A DNA stretch of 64,000 nt from Tamarix chinensis. Its lineage: Eukaryota > Streptophyta > Magnoliopsida > Caryophyllales > Tamaricaceae. The notes beneath the pieces are model-generated. The model saw only the letters and a list, made by a program, of their open reading frames with translations. It was not told the DNA's origin and made no database searches. The first letter of the stretch is position 1, and each line of letters opens with the position of its first letter. The stretch spans positions 10,252,455 through 10,316,454 of the forward strand of contig CM060175.1 in the NCBI GenBank assembly GCA_030549775.1, given 5' to 3'. The translations under genes were made by a program, and so were the position numbers. Of the stretch, positions 51,940-62,879 are shown piece by piece.

Positions 51940-52881
51940 TTATATTTCTCCAGATTCTCTAATTAAAATATTCCTCTTGTTTGGACACTCAGAAGCTATA
52001 TGTCCCAATCCTCCACATCTAAAACATTTAATATCTCTAGTTATGTTTAAACCACTCATAGGGTTTGTTATTACATTCCTACCCTTTTCAATCTTATTTC
52101 CTACCTTTGCCTCATTGTTTCTACCTCTAGACTCAACTCTGTTAGTATTCCTCCAATTTCTAGAAGTAGTTCCCCCAAAATTCCTTCGCACTGTACTCTT
52201 AATCCCAATCCCAGGGGGCTTATATTGTCTGGTCTTCTTTAATTGAATCTATATCTTAGTAGCTATATTCACCATTTCACTTAAAGTCCCACAAGGATAT
52301 AATTCTACTTTGTCAACTATCTCAAAGTTTAACCCACTTAAGAATCTAGCCATGGTAGCGTCATCATCCTCAATAATTCCTGTTTTAATTATCAGAACTT
52401 ATAATTCCTTAAAGTACTCATCCACTGTTCTCATTCCTTGACTTATTGTTTGTAATCTTTTATGTAACTCCCTATAATAATAACTTGGAACAAATCTTTT
52501 CTTCATCAAAATTTTAAATTCATCCCATGTCTGTATGGGTGGTTCTCCACACCTACGTCTAGTCAAAACGAGATTATGATACCAAGAGGAGGCATACTCA
52601 GTAAACTCTACTACGGCTACCTTAATTTTCTTATCATTCGAGTAATTATGACATTCAAATACTAACTCTATCTTCCTTTCCAATTCAAAATAATAATCAG
52701 GGTCATTTCTGCCATTGAACCCAGGTATACTAAGCTTAAGATTATTTAGATTCCTATCAATGAAGTCTAAATCCCTTTCTTGTCTATTATTCTGCCTAGG
52801 TCTCCTATCACTATTGTTGGATACTTGGTCCTCTAATTCTTCTAGATTAGCTATGGGTGGAATTCTGATCCTAGGGTCCAT
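51940..52881 (-). pseudogene. gag of the CRM-like element
   Basis: Starts at the ATG at 52881. Gag-domain residues such as VVEFTEYASSWYHNL, WDEFKILMKKRFVPSYY and MRTVDEYFKEL follow, then a CCHC zinc knuckle, CFRCGGLGHIASEC (CX2CX4HX4C). In-frame stops lie near 52399 and in the linker before the knuckle (about 52245), and at the end (51940). The reading frame is otherwise unbroken. Confidence 0.85.
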
Positions 52882-53052
52882 AGGAGCCCTTCCTAATACC
52901 CCTGTGTAACACCCCGAGTCGATAATACCATACGGGGGCTACCTTGGAGCGCTTTCGAATTGATCGGCTGGCCCCACAGATCAACACGAGTCCTTTCAGT
53001 ACGCTTTGTCCTTACTCACGCACTTCCCGAGAAATTTTCAGAAAATTTCTGA

Positions 53053-53150
53053 AACTTCCCAGGAGGTCACCCATCCTAAAATTGCTCCACAGCCAACACG
53101 CTTAACTGTGGAGTTCTTAGGACGGAATCACCAAAAGGATGGTATACCAT
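53053..53150 (-). repeat. 5S rRNA-like block, left Cassandra LTR
   Basis: On the minus strand CAGTTAAGCGTGTTGG corresponds to the 5S box A region and GGATGGGTGACCTCCTGGG to box C, in 5S order. The sequence between and beyond differs from 5S, so this is the Cassandra promoter-like block and not a 5S gene. Confidence 0.9.
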
Positions 53151-53503
53151 GTTGATATAAGTAGCCAAATCAATCCTTATAACACTCCGCTCAATTTGGG
53201 GTATTGCATTCACCCCCACTCAAAGAACGTAACGTCCTCGTTGCACCTCAACCAATGACTGTCTCAATACAGTTCATCCCAAGAATCATCCCGCTAGGTG
53301 GCTGACTGGCTCATCCAAGTTCAGCTCACGGTCGCGGTTTTGCTCTGATACCATTTGTAACACCCCGAGTCGATAATACCATACGGGGGCTACCTTGGAG
53401 CGCTTTCGAATTGATCGGATGGCCCCACAGATCAACACGAGTCCTTTCAACACGCTTTGTCCTCACTCACGCACTTCCCGAGAAATTTTCAGAAAATTTC
53501 TGA

Positions 53504-53601
53504 AACTTCCCAGGAGGTCACTCATCCTAAAATTGCTCCACAGCCAACACGCTTAACTGTGGAGTTCTTAGGACGGAATCACCAAAAGGATGGTATACCA
53601 T
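53504..53601 (-). repeat. 5S rRNA-like block, right Cassandra LTR
   Basis: The same block 451 bp further on. Box C has one change (GGATGAGTGACCTCC). This is the LTR that would drive transcription of the element. Confidence 0.9.
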
Positions 53602-54555
53602 GTTGATATAAGTAGCCAAATCAATCCTTATAACACTCCGCTCAATTTGGGGTATTACACCCTGCTTGGTGATTTTCGACTCTATTATGTTATAATTCAT
53701 TAATTCTTACCTCTTGTTCTCCTATTCTTTGTTCTAAGTTAGCAGATAACACAACAAATTGAGCAATCATTTGTTCTTGAAAAGTTCTAAGGGTTTCTAA
53801 TAAATCATTACTGGAAATGGAAACATATTGATTAACAGATTGCCCGTTGTTAGACATTATTAAATTTCTTCATTATTCTCAATCAAACACAATTACAGAT
53901 AGTCAACAAGATCAATTTACTTTAATAGAAATCAGACAGACAGTAATTAAGCGATCTAATTATAAGAATATCACAGGAACAAATAATATCAAAGATATTT
54001 CAACAACACAGACTATACAGTAAGTATTGAATTGAAAGTACAGATAGCTTAAGGAAGAAACGATATTACCGTGAGCACTTAAAACAAGTAATCGAATTAC
54101 TAAATAGGACCCCTCTTCTTGGAGGCCTTACTCCCTTCCAAAACCAAAAAGGTTCGCCGATTATTTATCTTGTACACTTATTAATCGTGACAGAATAATA
54201 TCTCGAAAGAATTTGTAAATTAGTTACCACATATAGCAGTACGTAACGAAATAAGGTTCGAGTTTACCAATCGGAAAGTATGTCTCAAGAATCGTCAAGA
54301 TTAAAATTCTTGACCAAACCCTAATCGAAAAATCATCCAAGCCATTTAGGGTTTTTCCAAGAAATTTCGTAACAGTAGATGCAACACTCTGATCGTCGGC
54401 TTAAGTGCGACAGAAATCTTCAAAGCCCTTCGTTAATCGCAAACCCTAAATTTCGCACTTCAGAAATAGGGGTTAGCGAAATCGACAAATAATGAACCAA
54501 AAGTAAAAAGAACTCAGTAACAAACAATTAAACCACGAGCACTCGAATAATCGAG

Positions 54556-54567
54556 GCTCTGATACCA
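54556..54567 (-). other. Initiator-Met tRNA primer site, CRM-like element
   Basis: TGGTATCAGAGC on the minus strand, two bases from the 5' LTR, is complementary to the 3' end of initiator tRNA-Met. Confidence 0.9.
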
Positions 54568-54569
54568 AA

Positions 54570-55388
54570 TGATGGAAACCTATTAGGGTTTCTCAAAAAG
54601 GATCGAAGAATAATCGAGCGCGGGGTTCAATTCACCGAGATCAGCCTAAGGAAATTTCCAAAGGAAGATCTAAGAACTCAGAAGCGCAGTATGAGAATGG
54701 CAACTGAATTTGAGAAGTAAGAATGATCAAGAATCGATCGAAGAGAAGAAGTAGAAGTAGCAGAAGAATGCGAGTGAGAGATTCGCCAGAGAGAGAGAAC
54801 GCGAGAGAGGGTTCGAGAGAGAGAAACCAGAATCAACTTTTCATTCAGCCAAAAAAAGTGTCCAACAATCCGTATAAGCCATATTTATATGGCGTACAAG
54901 ACTCGTACAAAATACACGACGCATGCTATACATACATAGCCGAATCAACCCAAATATACAAAAGGTGGGTCGACGCTGCAACGATCGGACCGAACCAAAA
55001 CAATTACAACTCCAAGCCCAAAATTCCAAGGAAATATTTATGCATTCAATTCCCATCAGCTAAGAATAATTTAGCTAATTATAGTTACTAAGGGATGATT
55101 AACCCACAGTCCAACTAATCCATAATCCATGGATCGGGTGGCGGGTTATACAGCCAACTTAATCCCTATTAGCCAATTTTGCCGGCGAATGCATCACATG
55201 GGATTACATATATTAAAATAAATTTCTGCAACTAAACTTCAGTAGCTACAATAACTTTAATTCCATCCTCCATGTGCTGCATTAATTCCCCCTAATCAAG
55301 CACACAATAAGACAAACAATTATAAGTACAAAATGATTTATGGCAATTATTAGAATTAATTAAATACAAATATTGGAGATTCATATCA
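54570..55388 (-). repeat. 5' LTR of the CRM-like element
   Basis: 819 bp with the same ends as the 3' LTR. It contains CGAGAGAGGGTTCGAGAGAG, which gives short open frames (for example 54723-55091) repeated in both LTRs; these are not genes. Confidence 0.9.
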
Positions 55389-56067
55389 CGAGTCATCTAA
55401 ATCTTTACATGACATGAAACTATGGTGCCTTACATGATCATGGTAGGGTAAATAAATGTAATTATATGGTGAGCATGATAGTTGTTTAGCATGATTTTTC
55501 CTTTTTATCTTGGCCATGTATGCTTGTGACTATCGTTAAGGAGATAACTTAACTTACTCAGTATATAAAATACTGATGTGTTTGTTTGTTCAGTCACCTG
55601 CTCAATCTGGTGAGTTGGAGACCATGTGTAGGTTTTTTAAGATGACCAATAGTAGGCTTACCTTATTTTGGGCTTGAGTGCTTGAGAGCATGGACATTTG
55701 GAGACCATTATTTAGTGCTTAATGGAACAAGGTTGGGGCTATGTCCTACTATCATTTTATGACTATTGTAGCTCTGTACTTTTGGTTTAATCTTTCTTTG
55801 ATGTATTTGAATATTTTGGGGACCCATCGATGTCTTGTTTTACAAAGGTTTTCTTTTATTATCTATATATCATATTTCTTGTGCACTCTATTCTTATTTT
55901 TTAGTTGGTTTGGTTTCTTGGTCTTGTATCTAACATGGGATAGATGACAGATGTTTATCCTATGTTAGGTGCACGGTAGCACCCCATTTCCTAAGTTTAT
56001 TTGATATCTTTCCACTTCTATGATAGTTTAAAATGAAAAATTTTAATAGTGAAAAATGGGGTGCTAA
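55389..56067 (+). repeat. 3' part of a long gypsy LTR next to its primer site
   Basis: Continues the LTR interrupted at 47727. It ends with AGCACCCCATTT (55978-55989) and its exact reverse complement AAATGGGGTGCT (56054-56065). The primer site follows, which fixes the true orientation of the whole LTR family. It shares long stretches with 16180-16696. Confidence 0.7.
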
Positions 56068-56071
56068 ATGT

Positions 56072-56083
56072 TGGTATTAGAGC
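56072..56083 (+). other. Initiator-Met tRNA primer site (one mismatch)
   Basis: TGGTATTAGAGC differs from the standard TGGTATCAGAGC at one base and lies four to five bases after the LTR end. Confidence 0.75.
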
Positions 56084-56373
56084 TCTAATTTTAAATTAAT
56101 TCATTTTAAAATACTTTTTAACTAATATCATAAGGTGGTACTAAGACATTATTCTGAATTTCTTAACCTTTAAAATATTTTAAGTTGGCACTACTGATTG
56201 TTTTAACGATTTCCCAAATACCTTGAGTAAAGAATGACAATTCAAGTGTTTTTAAACTCAAAAATGTTTGTGAGTGAGAGTGGGTCAAGAATGTGCTATA
56301 AATAACTTTGTATTAATCATGTTGTTCGGGCCTTAAAGCTTGATAATTGAAATAGCCTAACTTTTAAGAGCTG

Positions 56374-56889
56374 ATGGCCACCAACCGCCATTACGAGAGC
56401 ATCAAGGCATTTACGAATATTGTTGGTGCCTACATAGAAGGCCATATTCGAGCACCATGACCTCCACCAGTGCTATTAGCCACCTCATTTTTGGAGGATT
56501 GGATCAAGAGGACCAGATATCATCATCCACCAATCTTAGAGGGTTAAGAAGACCCTAAAATCATGGAAAAATTGTTCATAGACATGGAGAAGACCTTTAT
56601 CGCTTGTGGGTGTCTATTGAACAAGAGGGTCAATGTGACAATGTACTACATGAGGGGACGAGTAAATTTATGGTGGAGGAGTGTCCAATGTAGAGGTGGA
56701 GAGCCTACTATTTGGAAACCCATCCTTGAGGTACTTCAAGCCTATTTCTACCCCACTCATCTTTGTATGAAGAAGTATGATGAGTTTATGACCCTTCGGT
56801 AGGAAGGCATGCCAATAGAGAAGTATTACATAAAGTTCATAGAGTTGGTCCAGTTTGCTCCTAAGGTAGAGGGCAGCAAGGTGATGTAG
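56374..56889 (+). pseudogene. gag pseudogene of the long-LTR gypsy element
   Basis: From ATGGCCACCAACCGCCATTA at 56374 the frame runs through a gag domain: KIMEKLFIDMEKTFIACG, VNLWWRSV, WKPILEVLQAYFYPTHL and IEKYYIKFIELVQFAP. These match in order the core of plant gypsy Gag proteins of chromoviral type. In-frame stops occur at 56458-56460, about 56544, 56800-56802 and about 56887. Sequence after about 56890 is interrupted at 56981 by another LTR. The primer site and LTR upstream show this is the internal region of the long-LTR family. Confidence 0.75.
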
Positions 56890-58304
56890 ACTCACTACTT
56901 CAACATTGACTTAGGACTAGGTACTAGGAGTTGTTGGTGGGAATTACCTCACCAGACATGGTTGGGACGTACGAGAAGACTGTAAAACCCCATATTTTTA
57001 AAATTTAAATTTATTTAGTTTAATGATTTTATTAGCGTCATTTGATGTAAACATTTAATTATTTTAATTTCGATTCGTTTTATGGATTTATCGACGATTT
57101 CGACTTCATATTTGAATTTAATAATCATTATTGTTGTGGATCATTCTAGATAAATTCGTTCACGATCATGATTGTATTATATTCATATAATTTTGATTTT
57201 CAGTTAAAAATATGTATTTCTGTTCTTTCTCATATTTTAATTTTTAATATTTTAGATTCATTTTCAATTATAATTTCGTCGTGAGATTATGATTTTATTT
57301 TGGAGTTATATTTCGTTAACCAAATATATTATTTAAATTATAAAATTTCTGTTTACAATAGTTATATTTATTTTAATGATTTTATCCGTAGAAAATATTT
57401 TTGACTTTGAATTTGTTCGTCTTCTAGGTTGTTAAGATCTTAAAAAAAATTAAAATAAAAATATCTTCAGAGCTTATTTATGGATTTCTTTTCGAAATTA
57501 ATTTTCTTTCATTTTATCCTTTTTTAGTCTCGGAAGACCTGTTTCATAAATTATTTAAATTAGTCTCGGTTTATTGAAATTTGGTCTCTTATGTGCTTTT
57601 AAATATTTTTTCTAGGTCTTATAATGTATTTTCATAAATAATATAAATTTTTACATTTGTTGGTAAATTCTTCTGAAAATATTTTCAAAATTTTTTATAT
57701 AGCTCTTATATCGATTTTGGGTCTTCGGATCCTTACGAAATAATTTTTTCATCAAAATAAGTTTTAGATAAAATAGTATTTCTTGTATATTTTTAATTGT
57801 AAAAAAAAGAGAGCCCAATCAGCCCTTTCTCCCCTCTTCCTTTTTCCTTTTATCTCTTCTCCTCCCACTTATCTTTTCCTCTTTCCCATCGGGTGTTCTA
57901 CTGCATTAAAACCCAGCCCCGACCTGCCTCCTCCCAACTCCTCCATTGTCAACCACCAACCTACCTCCAATCCGTTGCACTTATGACGCTGTTGCCAGCA
58001 CCACCGTAGCAAGCAGCAGATGCAAGCAAACACAACTAGAGTTGGTAAAAGTTGACCCGACCCGACCCTCCCAACCTGACCTGACCTGATAAAACCCAAA
58101 ACATTTAGCAACCCGACCTGACCTAACATTATTCGACCTGACATTGACCTGATAAAAATCAACCCGACTCGACACGATGCCAACCCATGACCCAATAGCG
58201 ATTTGACCCGCCTTTGACCCGACCCGCATTGATCTAATCTGACGTCTACCCGACCCTACCTTCACCCGATCCAACCCGACATTGACACAACTAGACATCA
58301 AAAT

Positions 58305-58305
58305 C

Positions 58306-58364
<59 letters not shown>
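58305..58364. repeat. (AAT)n microsatellite
   Basis: About 19 uninterrupted AAT units just inside the left subterminal repeats. Confidence 0.95.
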
Positions 58365-58365
<1 letters not shown>

Positions 58366-58687
58366 TACACATATTTTATTATTCATTTAAAACTTCTAAA
58401 AATATAGTATTTTATAAATTGTATTTATTTTTCATACTTTTAGCCTAGAAATTTTATATAATATCATTTATAATAAAAAAATCTCATAGTTCCAACTTTT
58501 GATGCATATTTTTAAAACAACAAATATTATATTAATTTACACACAGTACAAAGATTATAAGTTTATAACAAATAGAAAATCAAACTCAAACTCTGAAAAT
58601 ATAATTATAGTGGTTACTGATTACCTAATGAAATTGTAATTACAATTGTTACCAACTGAAAATTACTAACTCTTAACATCATCGTGC

Positions 58688-60604
58688 TATAAATCCGATC
58701 TATTTTATAATATATTGTATACTCAATTGATTAAAAATTATTAAGGAATTGCCCAATTTAACATAATTAGGGTTTTTGAGCCTTAACAATAAATCCAATC
58801 AAATATTATTCAAATATTTAAATTGACGGTTCAATATTGAAATTAGACATATTATAAAATATATTGTATACTCAATTGATTAAAAAATGTTAAGGAATTA
58901 TCCAATTTAACATAATTAAGGTTTTTAACTTAAACTGCAAATCTGATCAAATCTTATTCAAATATTTAAATTGATAGTTCAAAATTGAAATTAGACATAT
59001 TTTAAAACATATTGTATACTCAATTGATTAAAAACTATTAAGGAATTACCCAATTTAACATAACAAGGGTTTTTTAGTCAGAACTGCAAACCCGATCAAA
59101 TCTTATTCAAATATTTAAATTGATAGTTCAAAATTGAAATTAGACATATTTTAAAACATATTGTATACTCAATTGATTAAAAACTATTAAGGAATTACCC
59201 AATTTAACATAACAAGGTTTTTTTAGTCAGAACTGCAAACCCGATCAAATCTTATTCAAATATTTAAATTGATAGTTCAAAATTAAAATTAGACATATTT
59301 TAAAACATATTGTATACTCAATTGATTAAAAACTATTAAGGAATTACCCAATTTAACATAACAAGGGTTTTTTAGTCTGAACTGCAAACCCGATCAAATC
59401 TTATTCAAATATTTAAATTGACAATTTAAAATTGAAATTAGACATATTCTAAAACATGTCATGCACTCAATTGATTAAAAACTATTAAGGAATTAGCTAA
59501 TTTAATATAATTAAGGTTTTTGAGCTTGAATTGCAAATCCGGTCAAATATTTAAAGTGACGGCTCAAAATTGAAATTAGAGATATTCTAAAACATATTGT
59601 ATACTCAATTGATTAAAAACTATTAAGGAATTACCCAATTTAACATAATTAGGGTTTGAGCATGAGCTAAAAATCCGGTCAAATATTATTCAAATATTTA
59701 AATTGATGTTTTAAAATTGAAATTAGACATATTCTAAAACATATTGTATATTTAATTGATTAAAAACTTATTAAGAAATTACCCAATTTAACATAATTAA
59801 GGTTTTTGAGCTCGAACTATAAATCCGATCAAATATTATTCAAATATTTAAATTGATGTTTCAAAATTCAAATTAGATATATTCTAAAACATGTTGTATA
59901 CTCATTTGATTAAAAACTATTAAGGAATTACCTAATTAAATATAATTAAGGTTTTTGAGCCCAAACAATAAATCCGATCAAATCTTATTCAAATATTTAA
60001 ATTGATGGTTTAAACTTGAAATTAGACAGATTCTAAAACATATTGTGCAATCAATTGATTAAAAAATATTAAGGAATTACCCAATTTAACATAATTAGGG
60101 TTTTTGAGCCCAAAAATCAAATTAAGTCAAATCTTATTCAAATATTTAAATTAATGGTTCAAAATTGAAATTAGACATATTCTAAAACATATTGTATACT
60201 CAATTGATTAAAAACTATTAAGGAATTATCCAATTCAACATAATTAGGGTCTTTGATCCTAAACTGCAAATCCGATCAAATCTTATTTAAATATTTAAAT
60301 TGACGGTCCAAACTTAAAAGTAGATATATTCTAAAACATATCGTATACTCAATTGATGGTTTAAAATTGAATTTAGACATATTCTGAAACATATTATATA
60401 CTCAATTGATCATAAACTATTGAGGAATACTTGATTTAACATAACTAAGGTTTTTTTAGCCCGAACTGCAAATTTGGTTAAATCTTATTCAAATGTTTAA
60501 ATTGACGGTTCAAAATTAAAATTAGACATATTCTAAAATATATTGTATACTCAATTGATTAAAAACTATTAAAGAATTACCTAATTTAACATAATTAGGG
60601 TTTT
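58688..60604. repeat. 149-bp tandem satellite, about 13 units
   Basis: The landmark ACTCAATTGATT (with variants) occurs at 58721, 58870, 59018, 59167, 59316, 59465, 59603, 59750, 59900, 60049, 60198, 60347, 60400 and 60549. Spacing is 147-150 bp apart from one 138-bp unit and one 53-bp partial unit. Each unit contains AACATAATTAGGGTTTTT and CAAATATTTAAATTGA. Units at 59018-59465 are the most alike, the outer ones more diverged. Confidence 0.95.
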
Positions 60605-62215
60605 AAGTAATATATTGCAATAAATGATAATTATATATTATATAGTCATGCTTTTGATCACCTGTATTTTATAAAATTACCCTTTTTTTAAGTAATCAAA
60701 TAAATATAATATATGATAAATATCTAATACTTTTACTTGTAAAAATAAAGCATATATAATATTCTTATTTTTATTTATCTGTACGGGTAATCTTATGATT
60801 GTCTCTAATATTTACAATATAATAAATGATAATTATACGTTGTATAGTTATACTTATACTCACCTGTATTTTATAAAATTATCTTTTTTTTAAGTAATCA
60901 AATAAATATAATATATGATAAATATATAATATTTTACTTGTAAAATTTATAAATATTTTAAGTAATCAAATATAATATTGTGAAAACTTATAAATATATT
61001 TATTATTTACTTGTAAAAATAAAGCACATATAATATTCTTATTTCATTTATCTTTACTAGTAATCTTATGATTGTCTCTAATATTTACAATGTAATAAAT
61101 GATAATTATACATTATATAGTCATATTTATAATCACTTTTCTTTTATAAAATTATAATTTTTTTAAGTAATCAAGTAAATATAATAAATGATAAATATCT
61201 AATATTTTTACTTGTAAAAAATTATAAATATTTTTAGTAATCAAATATAATATTGTGAAAACTTATAAATACCTTTATTATTTACTTATAAAAAGAAAGA
61301 ACATATAATATTCTTATTTCATTTATCTGTACTAGTAATCTTATGATTATTTCTAATATTTACAATGTAATAAATTATAATTATACACTGTATAGTCATA
61401 TTTATAATCATATTTATTTTATAAATTTATCTTTTGTTAAGTAATCAAATATTTTAAGTACTCAAATATATGTAATATATGATAAATATCTAATATTTTT
61501 ACTTGTAAAATTTATAAATATTTTAAGTATTCAAATATAATATTGTTAAAACTTATAATTATCTTTATTATTTGCTTGTAAAAATAAAGCACATGTCATA
61601 TTATTATTTCATTTATCTGTACTAATAATCTTATGACTGTCTCTAATATTTAAAATATAATAAATGATAATTATACATGTATAGTCATGTTTATGATTAC
61701 CTTTATTTTATAAAATTATCTTTTTTAAGTAATCAAATATTTTAAGTAATCAAATAAATATAATATATGATAAATATCTAATATTTTTACTTGTAAAATT
61801 TATAAATATTTTAAGTAATCAAATATAATATTGTTAAAAATTATAAATATCTTTATTATTTACTTATAAAAATAAAGTACATATAATATTCTTATTTCAT
61901 TTATCTATACTAGTAATCTTATGATTGTCTCTAATATTTACAATGTAATAAGTGATAATTATACGTTGTATAGTCATGTTATGATCACCTTTATTTTATA
62001 AAATTATCTTTTTTAAGTAATCAAATAAAGTAGAATAAATGATAAATATCTTTGTTAGATTCAATCATGCAATATTTTTTTATTATTAAAATTTATAAAT
62101 ATCTTTATTATTTACTTGTGAAAATAAAGCCTATCTAATATTCTTAATTCATTTATCTGCAATAGTAATCTTATGATTATCTCTAATATTTATAATATAA
62201 TAAATGATAATTATC
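60605..62215. repeat. 275-bp tandem repeat, about 6 units
   Basis: The landmark TCTTATGATTGTCTCTAATA occurs near 60791, 61064, 61339, 61629, 61917 and 62169 (spacing 273, 275, 290, 288, 252). Units also share TAATCAAATAAATATAATA and ATGATAATTATAC. It follows the 149-bp array without a gap. Confidence 0.92.
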
Positions 62216-62879
62216 TGGACCTGAATTTGACTCAACCCGTCAAAACTCGACCCGACCCAACCCATCAAGTTAACCCCTAACTACTCAAATCCAACCCGTC
62301 AAATTACATGAAATGACCCGACCTATCAATTTAACTTGAAACAACTCAAACCCAATAGGACCAACTCATCATATTACACGAAATGACCCGTACAGGACTA
62401 AGCCACTAGCCATGTGAACTAGAAAATGACCCTAAACCAACCCGACCCTACCATTCAAGTTAACCTAAAATGACTCAAACCAAGATTGTTTAACGCGAAC
62501 TTGACCTGGCCTAGCAAATTAACCTAAAATGACCCAACCCGGAACCGACCCAACCCAAACAAAGTAACGACCCGAAATAACCCGAACCCGAAATGACCCG
62601 ATCTGACCCAAAACCGACCCATAAAAGTCAAATGTCTTAAAATGACCCGACCCACGATGACCAAACCCGAACCCGACCTAACCCAACCCGATTGCCACCT
62701 TTAGCCGCAATAATGCAGCAGCTGCAGCGAACCGCAACAGGAGTAGCAGACATCAGCGATGTAGGCTGTGCAGCCACGGTAGGCCACGACGAGCTCGGGT
62801 GAGGTTGGCGAGCACCAGTTGACCTCTTGTAATGCTTCTCCGGCCTTCACTTGTCCCGATTTGCTAATCTTGTTAAGTA

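Larger units (their letters stand above)
52905..53659 (-). mobile_element. Cassandra TRIM retrotransposon, complete
   Basis: A 755-bp element with two 304-bp LTRs (52905-53208 and 53356-53659), an interior of 147 bp, and the 5-bp duplication CCCTG (52900-52904 and 53660-53664). The primer site TGGTATCAGAGC (minus strand, 53342-53353) and purine tract AGTGGGGGTGAA (53209-53220) sit at the correct ends. The LTRs contain 5S rRNA-like sequence, which defines Cassandra. It has no coding capacity and moves only with enzymes from other elements. The LTRs differ at six positions by eye (about 2 percent), so the insertion is fairly recent. It lies just upstream of the CRM-like gag start. Confidence 0.93.
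47728..55388 (-). mobile_element. Complete but disabled CRM-like Ty3/gypsy retrotransposon
   Basis: Both LTRs, primer site, polypurine tract, gag and pol are present on the minus strand, flanked by the 5-bp duplication CGAGT (47723-47727, 55389-55393). Total 7661 bp, of which 760 is the nested Cassandra TRIM and its extra duplication. LTRs begin TGATG and end CA. Pol order is protease, reverse transcriptase, RNase H, integrase. The integrase-side open frame runs about 100 bp into the 3' LTR, a feature known from CRM (centromeric) retrotransposons. That and the RT/INT signatures suggest the CRM lineage; this is inference without a tree. At least eight in-frame stops and one frameshift disable it. 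Confidence 0.85.
58036..62704. mobile_element. 4.7-kb hAT-like element carrying two satellite arrays
   Basis: The left end CTAGAGTTGGTAAAAGTTG and the reversed right end CTAAAGGTGGCAATCGGG resemble the CTAGGGGTGGCAAACGGG ends of plant hAT MITEs. Both sides have long runs of ACCCGACC-type subterminal repeats (58050-58290 and 62220-62695). Between them lie an AAT microsatellite, a 149-bp array and a 275-bp array. There is no transposase. No exact 8-bp duplication was seen. The element type is inferred from ends and subterminal repeats. Confidence 0.55.

Noticed and set aside
53053..53601. Two 5S rRNA-like sequences
   Set aside because: Part of Cassandra LTRs; only the internal promoter boxes match 5S well, and the rest diverges, so not 5S genes.
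58688..60604. Regular repeats resembling a CRISPR array
   Set aside because: Units are 149 bp with no unique spacers and no cas genes; plant satellite DNA.
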